Source of the DNA: Chloranthus sessilifolius
Lineage: Eukaryota; Streptophyta; Magnoliopsida; Chloranthales; Chloranthaceae
Length of the DNA stretch: 64,000 bases
Assembly: GCA_021018995.1 (NCBI GenBank)
Contig: CM037584.1
Location: forward strand, 147,949,317 to 148,013,316
Reading direction: 5' to 3'
Position 1 is the first letter of the stretch, and each line of letters starts with the position of its first letter. The position numbers and the translations under genes were made by a program. Below the pieces are notes generated by a model. The model made no database searches. It had not been told where the DNA came from and saw only the letters and a list, made by a program, of their open reading frames with translations. Of this stretch, positions 35,150 through 46,985 are shown one piece after another.

Positions 35150-35293
35150 CTAATCATACATACACAATATATAATGTATATCATCTTACTAGAAATTATT
35201 ACATGCAAGTTCTTTTCTATTTTCTATATGGATGCACCTTCTCTATCTAAAAATTTTTAAGAATTGAAATTCTTTATTTAAAAGAAAACTCAC
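35150..35293 (-). other. Probable spliceosomal intron (about 144 bp) between gag and protease
   Basis: On the minus strand the coding match to gag (TTQEAQNTNDVIQ) ends at CAAG followed by GTGAGT. After 144 AT-rich bases with stops in all frames, TGATTAG is followed by GTGTGTTG, which re-enters the protease frame. Removing it would keep the expected spacing. It could equally be a small non-coding insertion. Confidence 0.5.
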
Positions 35294-36653
35294 CTTGGAT
35301 CACATCATTCGTATTTTGAGCCTCTTGAGTTGTGACTGTGTAGGCTCTCCCTTAGACGATCGGCTTCCTTGCTTGTATAGGTCGTGGCATAGGAGCTGAA
35401 GCAGTCTTCCCTTTGTTCACCTCAGGGTAATCCTTGATCAAGTGGCCCACCTTGCCACATCTGAAATAGCTCCGAGTTTTCTGCCTACAGTCTACAGTTC
35501 TATGAGACTTACCACACTTGGCACAAGTCTCCCGAGGTATGGAAGAAGCTGCTCGCGAGAACCCCTGTGTAACTGTAGCTCCGATAGTAATAGCAGGGCT
35601 CTCGTAGTCTCTGACTGTTTGCGCCGGTCTCCCATAACCTCCCTGGAATGGTGGTCTCTGACTGTTTGCTACGAACCTTGGCTTTTTGTTCACCGATTCG
35701 TAGTTCTCCATTCTACTTTGATCTATGTTTCCTCTCCCTTACTACTCCCTCTGACGATATTTATTATTATTCTCCTCTTCCACTACGAGCGCTTTGCTCA
35801 TGACCTCCCCATAGGTCCTTAACTTAAATGGTGCTACTCCTCCCCTCACGTCCGGTCTCAACCCTTGCTGAAACCTCCTCACTCTCATTATGTCCGTGAC
35901 AACATAATCGGGCACGCAACGAGCGAGTTGCATGAACTCTACTCCATAGTCTCTTACTGTCATCTTCCCTTACATGAGTTATAAAAATTGAATCTCCATC
36001 TGATTTCTCACAACTTCTCGAAAGTACTGTTTGTTGAACTCTTCAACAAATTCATCCCACGCCCAGGGTAAATCCGGAGTCTCCTGAGCCCTAGTCCGTG
36101 AGACAGACTTCCACCAAGGCCTAACCTCTCCGTCTAACATGTAGGCTACCCAACGGACGCTCTCGTCCTCCGTACAAGTGAGCACACTGAATACTTTTTC
36201 CATCTCACTCATCCAATGCTCCGCCACCATGGGCTCTCCTTGTCCAAAAAAACTAGGAGGTCTTGTCCTCCTAAACTCAGTAAACGCTGAAGCCACTGGA
36301 GGTGTAGGCCCCACTGGAGGCGTAGATGGCTAACTCTGCTCATGGGCAGTGTGAGCTGCCAAGGATGCTGCTTGTTGTGCCATGGCAGCCGCCATGGTCT
36401 CCATGGTATGCATCATCCTCTGACGCTCCTCTCTCTCCTCATTCCTTTCTCTAACCCTTGCCTGTTCCCTTTGATCTTGATTCTGACGATCTCGATCTTG
36501 GTTCTCTCCCTGACCCTGGCTCCCTTGGCCACCACTACCTGAAGCCCCCCTATCTCCTATAGGCACTCTATTTTTATCCGAGATAAAATCATCTCGACTA
36601 CGCAAGCTTCTACTATGGCCGCCCCTGGGTCGGCGCCTTCCTCTAGAAGACAT
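35294..36653 (-). pseudogene. Tekay-like gag (capsid and zinc knuckle)
   Basis: The ATG at 36651-36653 opens MSSRGRRRPRGG, a basic, Gln/Arg-rich N-terminus. The capsid part follows (FTEFRRTRPPSFFGQ, MLDGEVRPWWKSVSR, QQGLRPDVRGG). A CCHC knuckle CAKCGKSHRTVDC lies at 35487-35525, with a second, degraded knuckle (YFRCGKVGHLIKDYP). Stops interrupt near 36330, 35976, 35741 and 35350. Gag forms the virus-like particle that packages element RNA. Confidence 0.88.
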
Positions 36654-36743
36654 AATGGTCTGCACGTAAAAACAAGGTTTTCTATAGCAGAAGTCCTTAT
36701 ACTCTGACAAAAAGAATGATTGTCAAAATTTCTAAAAGAAAAT

Positions 36744-36755
36744 GCTTTGATACCA
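36744..36755 (-). promoter_or_regulatory. tRNA-Met primer binding site of the Tekay-like element
   Basis: Minus strand TGGTATCAAAGC lies two bases after the 5' LTR end. It matches the initiator tRNA-Met complement TGGTATCAGAGC with one mismatch. Confidence 0.85.
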
Positions 36756-37280
36756 ACTGTGACAGCCCAAATTTTGGCACCTCGAAACCCATGCCATCAG
36801 CACGATCCTCCAGACCGTGCCCTAAGGCTATGTACGGAACATTGGTATAACAAGCAAAAGCAATCAAGTAAAGTGTATGAACTGAAAGAAACATGCATGA
36901 ATAATATATTATTCTCTATAATGAAAGAGCTCAAAAGCAGTTCTCATTCCATACCAATGTATGGACAAAAGAACTGGCCTGAACCATCGGTGATAAAACC
37001 AGGTCACCCCGAATGGTTCGCCAAAAAGAATATCGAAGTATAATTACATTGTTTATCAAAATAAAGGCTTGACATACCAAGCCGTACCAATATGCTCTCA
37101 AAATACTCAGCGGAGTCTCCTAGAAGAAGTCCTCGGGAGGAGGCTCCAACTCGTCCCTAGGCACGTAATCCGAATCACCCGGATCCACATCTCCCGAAGC
37201 CTCGGTCGGTGCTAATAATGGACCTGCGACATATAGTCTAAAGGGTGAGCTACATCCTAGCTCAATAGGGAACGACATAA

Positions 37281-37600
37281 TGAACATATAAGTCAAAATC
37301 TCACATATATTCCATGATATTCTAAGCATGATGTGTCTATGTATTTGCTGGAAAATAGTTTAAAAGATGGCAATTTGCATTCAAATTTACTGGTAGTTTA
37401 TATGTTTCACTTTACTGTTAATTTATTCTGAATGACACAATGAACATATAAGTCAAAATCTCACATATATTCCATGATATTCTAAGCATGATGTGTCTAT
37501 GTATATGCTGGAAAATAGTTTAAAAGATGGCAATTTGCATTCAAATTTACTGGTAGTTTATATGTTTCACTTTACTGTTAATTTATTCTGAATGACACTG
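37281..37600 (-). repeat. 160-bp direct tandem duplication within the 5' LTR
   Basis: 37281-37440 and 37441-37600 are nearly identical; I see one clear substitution (TGTATTTGC versus TGTATATGC) plus a changed end. The 3' LTR has a single copy near 24830-24975. Confidence 0.95.
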
Positions 37601-38449
37601 AACAAGCCTAAAGCAAAACTTAAATCTTCAACTTAAGTAATCCCCGAGCAATATAGCATCAAGCCCCGATGGGATACCCTCCATCGTCGTCTAAATAGAC
37701 AGTTGTTATAAAATGTATTCCCTGGGAATACGACCCAAACCTCTTTCTCAATAGGCGACGGGATTAAATCTCATCTCAACATCCCTGGGATGTGCTTACT
37801 GTGTACGGATAGACCTCCGCACTGGTATACGGATTGGCCGCCGTACCGGTCACAGATATCCTGCTAAGTCAGTCGTGAGTATCCCGCCACATCGGTGGGG
37901 TATCCTAATCAAACCTCAAATAACAAAAATAACATGTGCTTTACATATAGTTGTTCACCGTATAAATGTGCTATCTTATATCAATTAGGCCTTAACAGTA
38001 GTTATTCAATCTTACTTATATCCCTGGGATGTCTAATTTACTCGCATCACACTGATGCCTTTATCACTTTCTCATCCCCTAGGGATGCCTTATTTTCATT
38101 AACTTACTTGGTCTCAGTTATTTGCATCACACTGATTCCCTTATCATTTTCTTGGTGTCACACACACCCATTTTTACAAAGATTTACATAGTTAAAATAT
38201 TTTCAATTTGATCTCTATATCACTACATACATTCTCTTACAATTAAAGTACATGTTCAAGGTGTTCCCTACCTCAGGTCTCTGATGGTCCAAGCATCATG
38301 GTCCCACGCGGCTCCTTATGCTTGCTTTCACACGTACCACCTATGATACATCATAACACATGCAACACATCACTAAAGGTGCAACAGAGAAGGTCCTAGA
38401 CCCTCCATGAACCTCAAGGTCAAATTAGAAAGTCAAGTGAAACTGCCAA

Positions 38450-38836
38450 AATCGATTAATCGAACCTAAATCGATTAATCGATTCCCAAAATCGATTAAT
38501 CAAAATCCAAAATCAATTAATCAATCCCATATCGATTAATCGAAATCCCCAAAATGGTAAAGTCGATTCTCAAATTGAGTAGTCGAAAGTTCAAAATTGA
38601 TTAGTTGATCCCAAATCGATTAATCGAAATCCAAAATCGATTAATCGATTTCCCAAATTGATTAGTCGATTTCCCCAAGTCTTTTCTCTCTAGCCACTGG
38701 AGGTACCTAGTCGATTAGTCGATTTCCAAATCGATTAATCAAACTTCAAAATCGATTAATCGAAATCGGGCATCCTTGCCTTTTCAACTTCTGGACCAAA
38801 ATCGATTAATCGATTCTCCAATTCGATTAATCGATT
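38450..38836 (-). repeat. Palindrome array, word TCGATTAATCGA (5' LTR)
   Basis: Same array as in the 3' LTR and the left LTRs, with about a dozen words including TCGATTAGTCGA variants. It is downstream of the TATA-like box in the LTR's own sense. Confidence 0.9.
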
Positions 38837-39429
38837 TGGCCAGACTCTGCCCCTTTTTGGGCTATTCTTCCAAATCTTTTCCTCATCAATCCCTTCCCTT
38901 TTTCTATGCCTTTTAATCTATCTTTTAACTACATTTGACTAATTTTAATCATCTACATTCTATGCATTTACTTCAATTATAAAGTCACCTCTAATCCATC
39001 TCAAATTGATCAAATATCTAGGTTGGAATGGCTAGGGTTCTAGCTTTGTTCCAACGATCCCAATCGCGTTGAATCCGGCAATCAATACTCGACCCCCCCC
39101 TCTTGATTTGCATTAACTCTTGGCTTAATAACTCCTCTTTACTCCCTCTCTCTCTCTCTTCTTAGCTCTCTCTTCAACAACCAAACAAAGGATTCTAGGG
39201 TTATTCAACCTTTATATCCTCTTTCCATTTTCGGTGTTAAGCACATACACCAGAGATAGGTGTGAGTGGCTCTAAACTAATACCATACACTACACTTAGG
39301 TCACATTAATCTCACATTAGTACATAGCTTCATGAGTCCACTGTTTGACCATCACTTGGTCAAACCTACGACCAGTCTGGCACGGATCCCGAGGTCACTG
39401 CTTAACGCTCAAATTTTTGGGATAGTACA

Positions 39430-39965
39430 AAGATCTACTAAAATAAATAAAACAAGATATCCAAGTCTGTCTTACAGTTTATCTTCCAACAATCGGAGAT
39501 AAATTAATCTTAGAAACAGATGCTTCAGACAATTGTTGGGGATGTGTCTGGAAGGCCATTCCTGCTAAAGATTGGGAAGAAAAAGATTCTTATCAGTCTA
39601 ATAGAATAAAAATATGAAAATCATCGTTAACAAAAAAGATATAAAGTGAAGAAAAATTATGTGATTGTAATTCTGAAAAATTTAAACCAAATGAACATAA
39701 TTATATTATATTTGAAAAAGAATTATTAACAATAAAACTCGCTCTTAAAAGATTCCATATTTATCTAGCTCCTAAGGTTTTTATTATCAGAACTGATAAT
39801 AAAGTAGTTCGCGACTTTTTAATTAATAAAAAAGATATAATAGATGGAAGAAGACTGAAATGGTATAATCAAATAGCTTTGTATACTTTTGAATTTTCAC
39901 ATGTTAAAGGAAGTACTAATATTTTGGCTAATTTTGTAAGTAGAGATCCAAGTTTAAACCACTAA
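39430..39965 (+). pseudogene. Pararetrovirus unit 2: RNase H, 3' part after the insertion
   Basis: Resumes after the duplicated AAGAT. RNase H is recognised by LETDASDNCWGCVWK (near 39507-39550), IFEKELLTIKLALKRFH, and the terminal SRDPSLNH. Stops interrupt near 39615-39650. It ends at TAA 39963-39965, 80 bp before the next gene's start, the same spacing as in unit 1. Confidence 0.87.
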
Positions 39966-40045
39966 CCAAATTGGACATATCTACTGTAGGAAGAAGATTT
40001 ATGTTACCACTAAACCAGCGGATTCTACTTTGTAAACGATAGAAG

Positions 40046-41427
40046 ATGACAGAAGAAGGAAACTCCTCTTCTCAACCACCTCCAAACATAAGAAAACCTT
40101 ATGTTGGAAAAACCTTTGTTGGAAAAACTTATGTTGTGTTAAGAGGCCACCAACCCGGACTATATACCTCTTTTTTAGCTTGTCAAAAATAAGTTACCAA
40201 CTTTCCAAACTCTCTTTACCAAGTTCACGATGATTTCAATGAGGCTAAATCAGCTTTTACTTTGTATCAAATACAACAATCACAATATTTTCTAGAACAA
40301 ACTAGCATCTCGATGAATAATGTTTCTGATTTCTATAATCTCGAAATAAGTTCAGAACTTTATCACGAGATTAATGGAGCTTGGAAATGCCAACTTCTGA
40401 ACGATAAGAAATAATTCAGGCATCACATGAGCAACCTCTCTCATAAAATCCATAAAAAAGAATAAAAGCTAGAAAAGCTACAAGATAGTTCAAATGCCCT
40501 TGTTAAATCTATAGCATGGGATTCTAAAACATTCGCAAAAAACTTCTCTCTTGAAAAAATCAATCACTTTTTAGAATTAGCAGATCTTATGGATTCAAAT
40601 TATCCAGACCCCATTTTTCACAAATTAAAAAGGATTTGTTGTTTGAAAAAATAAAACATATTCTGCCATGTGATATCAGTAAACCCTTGATAGCACAAAT
40701 TGAAGATCAAGAGTTTAAGATTAAACAGATCTTAGTGGATAATTATAACATAGCTCAATGTTATGAAAATTTCCTTCCAAAGTTGTCAGTTTATACGGAA
40801 AATCTCATGTATAATCTAGAAGAATGTCTCGATTGGAAATTAGTAAAAAAACTAATCTTTCCTGGTTATCCTATCAATGAATTCTCGATGATGATCAAAA
40901 TAATGGTCTATCATCTCACCAAAAATCTTAATCGCACTGTTTACTATACATTTTGGATTACAAGCACAATTGGATGGAGAACGAAAGAAAATTTTTATCA
41001 GCAGTATTAAATTTGGTTTTTAGATATAACTAAAGACTACGAGTTCGATGAAGTCGAAGACCCCATGGCTAAAGAAAGCATCATGTCCAGTAATCTAAAA
41101 TTCTATTGGATTCGTTCTCTTAAAACATTCTCTTCAATGACAAGGTAAATTCGTGCTGCCGATAATCAATTCAACATATCTGATGATTAGAGAATTTTCT
41201 CTACAAATTTACCAATTAAATATATGAGGACTCAGGAGCAAAAAGTTGAAGCAACTTCATTATTATTAAAGTTTGATTCTCAAAAAGACCTTGACCTCTC
41301 AGAGAATCTCGAGATTGAAACGACGACGTTCGAAGAAGATGAGATGCAAGATAGCTATGATCATCATAGTCCTACCTCAGAAGATTCGGTTTTCTACCAC
41401 AATTTGGAAAATCATATGGAAGCATAG
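40046..41427 (+). pseudogene. Pararetrovirus unit 2: transactivator-like (TAV) gene
   Basis: Second copy of the gene at 17718-19101, with the same N-terminal RNase H1-like domain (YVVLRGHQPGLYTSF near residue 31) and acidic C-terminus. Breaks are a stop after FLACQK near 40190, the shared stop near 40412, a 1-bp deletion near 40635, and stops near 41008, 41145 and 41188. From 40636 the frame is otherwise continuous to 41427. It lies between RNase H and the next unit's promoter. Confidence 0.8.
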
Positions 41428-42167
41428 TGGACCACACCACTACCACCAGTAGCAAGAATGTGATAGCCCGACTTTTCCCCTTCTCGTAAATGGGAAAGGT
41501 CGCACCGTCGGATCACCTAACATGATCCTGTCATACAAGGGCATCGTGTACAAAGTGTTACATATGCGGAAGCGAATTTAATTAACTCTGATACGAAAAA
41601 ATATGGCAACAACTGATATCCATTCCTTTATCTAAAGCAGTAAATTGAACAGGAAATATAAACAGAAACCTATACCTGAAGTAGTAAACTATCTTAATTC
41701 ACACTGATGTTTATACATATTTAATGTTTAAAAACAAATCTCTATCTCTCCCAAACCTCTCAAGGAAAGAAGTCCTCAGTAGAACCTTCCTCCTCGTCCT
41801 CCTCCTCAGACAGGTAGGTAGGACCAGCTTCGTGCTCAGGGTCTTGAGCAATATCTACAGCTAAGACATAAAGTCGTAGGATGAGCTATCATCAAAGCTC
41901 AGCAGGGAAAATTAAAATGCTAATTTATATGTTAGATTATCCATTCATGTCTAGATGAAAAATAAAACGAAACACATGTCATCTTATATTAGGACTATTC
42001 TAGCATACATATATCCTAGCAGTATATAACAGAACAAGCACTAAATCATGCAATTATTGTATCATGCTGACAATGCTGACATATTCATGCTGACAAGGAA
42101 TCAGGTGACATCAATGAATCATGCTGAAACAAGATGTGACTACCCGGATTTTCCCAACCTAAATTTC

Positions 42168-42208
<41 letters not shown>

Positions 42209-42904
42209 TCCATCTTAAACCCAATGGGAAAACCCAGACCGCCAGATCGTAGACTACAATCTGATGCAGAATACTTGGCACATCCATAAATATACGGAAA
42301 TCAAAGCAATTATTACGTATGGCGTAATTAAAACCTACAGATCTAAAATCCAACAAGAACAAAACTAAATAAACACCAGTGATGACCAACCATCACCTAA
42401 CAATGGTGTACACTAGTACGAATGTACCAAAACTTAACTCACCAAATCTACAAAGCACAATTCTACGATCCCTGAACAGAGTGCAAATCCTTGTGCGGAA
42501 GCTCCCTTCTTTTAGTATGTAATCTGGGCCCTCCCAAACCTACACCTGTGACGTATAGTCGGGGTGAGCAAACAACTAAGCTCAGTAGAGGATAAACAAC
42601 ATAAATTCACATTTAGCATTCGAAAACATAGCTTGAATCAAGAGTCAAAACCATCATTTAATTTCTGCTTCCAAAACTTAATCGTTCCCTTTTTTTTTCA
42701 AACACATTTTTCAAAGCATTCATTAATTTCTTCTATTTCTAAACTCAACTTTAAACATTTAACTTTACCATGATATCCCATCCAAAAGTACACATATCCA
42801 AAAGAATCGAAAAGAATCCTAAAACAATTAGACTTATCCAAGTATATCCAAGATTTCACACACATTACAAATAATGTCAAATTTGCAAACACAAACACAA
42901 ACAG

Positions 42905-43285
42905 CAAAAGGGTGTCCAAGGGTGTTCCAAGTTTCCAAGGGTGTTTAATGTTTCCAAAGTGTCCAAGAGATGCAGCGATGTCCAATGGTATCCAAAGGTG
43001 TCCAATGATTCCAAAGTGTCCAAGGGATGCAATCATCTCCAAGGGTGTCCAACGGTGTTCAATGATTCCAAGGTGTCCAAGGGATGCAATCATGTCCAAG
43101 GGTGTCTAAAGGTGTCCAATGATTCCAAGGTTTCCAAGGGTGTTATCATGTCCAAGGGTGTCCAAAGGTGTTCAATGATTCCAAGGTGTCCAAGAGATGC
43201 AATCATGTCCAAGGGTGTCCAATGATTCCAAGGTGTCCAAGGGATGCAATGATGTCCAAGGGATGCAATGATGTTCCAAGGGATG
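42905..43285 (+). repeat. Minisatellite of CCAAGGGTGTCC / CCAAGGGATGCAATGATG units
   Basis: Higher-order repeat of about 35-50 bp built from shorter GTCCAAGGG-type words. Open frames across it on both strands are repeat artefacts. Confidence 0.88.
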
Positions 43286-44040
43286 CATATGCAGTGTATG
43301 TATGAATGCGTGTACGGATAGGCCGTCGTACCGGCCCAAGGGATGCAGTCGAAGAATCCAAAGGATTCATAATGCAAATGAAAATGTCAATAGTTCAAGC
43401 ATCATTGAGTAAATCACAGTTCCAAGGGTATCAAAATGATTCACGAATGTCACCAGCGATCTCAAGATCTTACTTTCAAAACACGAGTCAAGCTCAACAA
43501 TATCAAAGGTTATCTAGAATCGAACATTATCATATGCATAATCACGATTTCATGAGTTCATATTTCAAATCATAAGACTCTAATTCTAACATATCCAACT
43601 CTGATCAACTCATCATATTCATGCAAACACATCTAATACTATGAATCAAGTCAAATATATAAATTTAGGTCAAGTTTACCCTACCTTAATCTTGAGGTTG
43701 TGCGAAGACAAGCAAGGTCCTAACCATGGCCTACCGCCTCAATCTATATCACAAGCACACAATGGTGCATCAAAGATCAACTCTACTCACTAATAAATTA
43801 TACGCATTTAAGTATTTTCTCAAAACCAATGTTGAAACGGATAAATTCATGCTAATATAGAATTTGACACAACATTCCCCCTAAATTTTGACCTTAAAAC
43901 TTTAGATTTATGAGTTAATCAAAACACAGAAGTTGTAGAGCTCGTCGTTCTCTTTCCAATGCCACAAGAATTGCATGAATCGGAGTTTAGGGTAAAAAGT
44001 TGCGGCTGAAATACTGAAGCAGTATCGGCGAGCCCAGTCA

Positions 44041-44285
44041 AAATCGTTCGATTTGTTTCTAATTTCGTTCGAACGATTTTCAAAATCGATCGAACAGTTT
44101 CTAATTTCGTTTGAACGATTTTCAAAATCGATCGAACGGTTTCTAAACCTACCAGAACCTTCAGATTTCATGCTTGACGAAATCGTTCGATCGATTTCTA
44201 ATTTCGATCGAACGGTTTCGTCAGATCTCACCCTCAACTAATCTCGTTCGAACGGTTTTCAAAACCGATCGAACGGTTTCGTCAG
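44041..44285 (-). repeat. Palindrome array, word TCGTTCGAACGA / TCGATCGAAC
   Basis: About nine AATCGTTCGA / TCGTTCGAACG / AATCGATCGAACGG words separated by TTTCTAATT or TTTTCAAA spacers. It occupies the same LTR slot as TCGATTAATCGA in other families. Confidence 0.9.
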
Positions 44286-45060
44286 ATTTCGCCCAAAATC
44301 GGTTTCAAGCATCTCTAACTCATTTTTTTTCTTTAAATCTTAACCCATTTTCTTCAAATCTCCCACTCATAATCTAACTAAGGATTAATCTACTTACAAA
44401 TCACAACTTAAATCAAAATTTTTACCTTTAATCCAACGATTTTCTCCCCGATCGGATCGTCTTCTTCCTAGCAAGCAAATGGGTTTCCAAACCCTTTTTT
44501 ATCTTTCCAAGCCCCACGATTTCCATAATTTTGACACGATCGTTAGGTGATCATCCACACACACTTCGTACAAACCTCACTATGATTTAGCCGATCAAAA
44601 CACACCATTCTCTTTGCAAGGAAAATGCGTTTTCAAAACCCACATCGATCTCCTATGAGCTCCACACACATGATCAAGCCAACACAATCGCAGACAATCC
44701 TTCACAAAAACCCTTCTCTTTCCTTTCTCTCTCTCTCTCTCTCTAACTCATAAAAACCCACAAATCTTTGTAACCGATTATGGCTTCTAAATGAAGCCCC
44801 TCCCTCTCTTATACTTAAAAGCCCGGTTCACGTGTAAAACGCGTACACGCCACAACAGGTGTATAAGACCCTATAAAATGATTTAACACCATACGGTGTG
44901 TACTTTTCACACCAAAATTAATCCAATCTAAGTCATCAAGTTGACTTTTACCTGCTCAAAATTTGGGACCTGACGGGCACATATCCCAAGGCACACTATT
45001 TAAAGTCCAAATTTTTGGGATGTTACACAAGACATGTACAAGAACAAGAAATAAGAAAAT

Positions 45061-45271
45061 CAAGCTCCCGAGTTAGCGGGATCACTTGTCAAGCTCCCGA
45101 GTTAGCGGGATCACTTGGACCGAGAAAATCAAGCTCCCGAGTTAGTGGGATCACTTGGACGGGATATCAAGCTCCCGAGTTAGCGGGATCACTTGGACGG
45201 GATATCAAGCTCCCGAGTTAGCGGGATCACTTGGACAGGATATCAAGCTCCCCAGTTAGCGGGATCACTTG
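45061..45271 (-). repeat. Six tandem units of CAAGCTCCCGAGTTAGCGGG repeat
   Basis: Six units about 29-39 bp apart. Each has TCCCG and CGGGA, able to form a short stem around AGTTAG, and CAAG/CTTG outer ends. Reverse-complement match to the repeat at 14843-15012. Confidence 0.9.
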
Positions 45272-46486
45272 TTTCAAGATGAATTAAAGATGTGTACATG
45301 ATATCAAGGATAACAGAACATGAATAATGCATGCTAACATATATGCAAGAACATCATGAACAAATATGATATAGCAAAACTGAACTAGTATCACTGAGTT
45401 AACATAACTATTCATATTCATGCGTTGAAACTGATCTTATCATCATTCGTACATAACTGATCGTATCATCATTTATAATCACACATCTAACTGAATTAGC
45501 CTAATAGTCCTACGGCACACTGCTTGAATCCTTATCATGCATATTTAACATGAGCATAGTCATCCAAAGGCATTTATTTAAACTGAAATTAGTATAATCA
45601 TTAATATTCATCTATTGAACTGAGCTAACTATTCATCAAAACTGGTCTAGCATCTTCATTCATTAATCATACGTCAAATCTGACCTATATTTTCATCATG
45701 ATTCATAAATTCATCTATCTCTATCCATGATTATTATACATGATTATACATGAGCAATACATGATCATTATTAATCAAAACCATTCCTCTGAACTGATAG
45801 AGTATTATCCCGTCATCACTATATATTTGAGCATCATCCTTTAACCATAAATCAATATTGAATTCATTAGTATCATATCCATCCCAACTGACATGAGTTT
45901 ATTATACAAACTGACATTATCATATACGTTTGTCATCAACAAAATTAGTTGGCATCCTTATAAATCTCTAATTATCATTTAAAATTGCCTTTATATTCAA
46001 AGATTATCATACTGACATATATTCATAGAATAATCCTATGTCGAGCTGAACTAGCATGGTTCGAGCATCAAAATTTATGGTATAAACATATATGGCTTTG
46101 ATCTTACTATCATCATAGCTTAGTATTCCTCAGCAGAACTAGCACAACTAGCATATGGATTAAACTAACATAGGCATAATTATAATTTGCGAATCAGGAA
46201 TGAATTTGAAAATAAAATATAAATTAACAATGTAAACTCCCTACCTTATACCAGGCTTACGTGTAACTGGTTACCCGTGCACGCATGTCTTCAAGCAAAT
46301 GCGTCATGTGCATCAAGTGGCACCTAGGAATGTCGTTCATAGGTTTAGTATTTTTAATGGTTTATTGGGTCAACATAGACCCCAATTATGGACCATTTAT
46401 GGTCCCATGTCTTATGGGAAAACTCAACAAGTCAACCCAGCACAAACCCCTGATAGAGGTGTCACCAAGCGCGTCAAATACAGGGT

Positions 46487-46985
46487 TGCGGCGGCAAGCT
46501 TTGCAGTTGAGCATGCTGCCGCGACTTGGCACCAATTTTTGACTCCTTAAATGTTAGATTCAGAAATTTATTCCTTCATGAAAGTTGTAGGAATCATTGG
46601 CCCCTTTCCAACTCATCAAGAATTGTGCCATTTTAGAGTTCGGGATCAAAATTTATGATGAAAATACCAAACAGTGGTTAGTGTACAATGTTGCCACGGC
46701 AAGCCAGAGTATCTTACCGCATCTTGCAACTAATTTTTTACTATTTAAACGTCTGATTTAGAACTTGGTTACTTGATAAAAGTTGTAGGTCTCGTTGTCT
46801 CCTTTCTAACGCATCAAGAATTGTGCCATTTGGAGTTTGGGGTCAAATGTTATGACCAAAATACCACAGTGGTTTGAGTATGTTGTTGTCGTGGCAACAC
46901 ATAAGGCTTGCCACGGCAACCTTGTAGTGTTGCCGCGGCAAGCCCTTCAGCAGGGGTGTCTTGCCGCGGCAAGCCTGGCCTGCCG
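46487..46985 (-). repeat. Palindrome array, word TTGCCGCGGCAA
   Basis: At least seven words (GTTGCGGCGGCAAGC, GTTGCCACGGCAAGCC, GTTGCCGCGGCAAGCC, CTTGCCGCGGCAAGCC and decayed forms) occupy the palindrome slot of the outer LTR. Confidence 0.85.

Larger units (their letters stand above)
24286..39429 (-). mobile_element. Complete Tekay/Del-like chromovirus retrotransposon with additional ORF, nested in pararetrovirus
   Basis: Minus-strand order is: 5' LTR (36758-39429), tRNA-Met primer site, gag, protease, RT, RNase H, integrase with chromodomain, palindrome array, additional ORF, polypurine tract, 3' LTR (24286-28964). Both ends are TG..CA and are flanked by AAGAT. A hand count over the first ~300 bp of the two LTRs (plus-strand left ends) gives about 22 differences, roughly 7 percent, so it is not recent. 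The coding region carries many stops. Total length is 15,144 bp, of which 2,178 are a later solo-LTR insertion. Confidence 0.93.
36758..39429 (-). mobile_element. 5' LTR of the Tekay-like element
   Basis: 2672 bp, TGTACTATCC to GGCTGTCACA in its own sense, with a 160-bp internal tandem duplication (37281-37600) absent from the 3' LTR. A TATA-like AGGATATAAA lies at 39211-39220, palindromes at 38450-38836, the hairpin module at 37672-37688 and the TGAGC hairpin near 37245-37265. Confidence 0.93.
42135..45027 (-). mobile_element. Solo LTR, family with TCGTTCGAACGA array
   Basis: TGTGACTACCC to GGGATGTTACA on the plus strand, 2893 bp, with target duplication CAAGA at 42130-42134 and 45028-45032. 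It contains an (AT)n tract (42171-42200), TGACGTATAGTC (42550-42561) plus the TGAGC..GCTCA hairpin (42564-42583), a minisatellite (42905-43285), GTACGGATAGGCCGTCGTACCGG (near 43312), a palindrome array (44041-44285), a CT tract and a TATA-like segment near 44808. Confidence 0.92.

Noticed and set aside
43090..43377. Paired sense and antisense frames (about 95 residues)
   Set aside because: Artefacts of the CCAAGGGTGTCC minisatellite in the solo LTR.
45061..45271. Six regular repeats resembling a CRISPR array
   Set aside because: Spacers are 0-12 bp and nearly identical; it is an LTR minisatellite.
46285..46550. Two overlapping frames of 83-85 residues
   Set aside because: They lie in the LTR-like insertion near the palindrome array, with no domain and mutual overlap in different phases.
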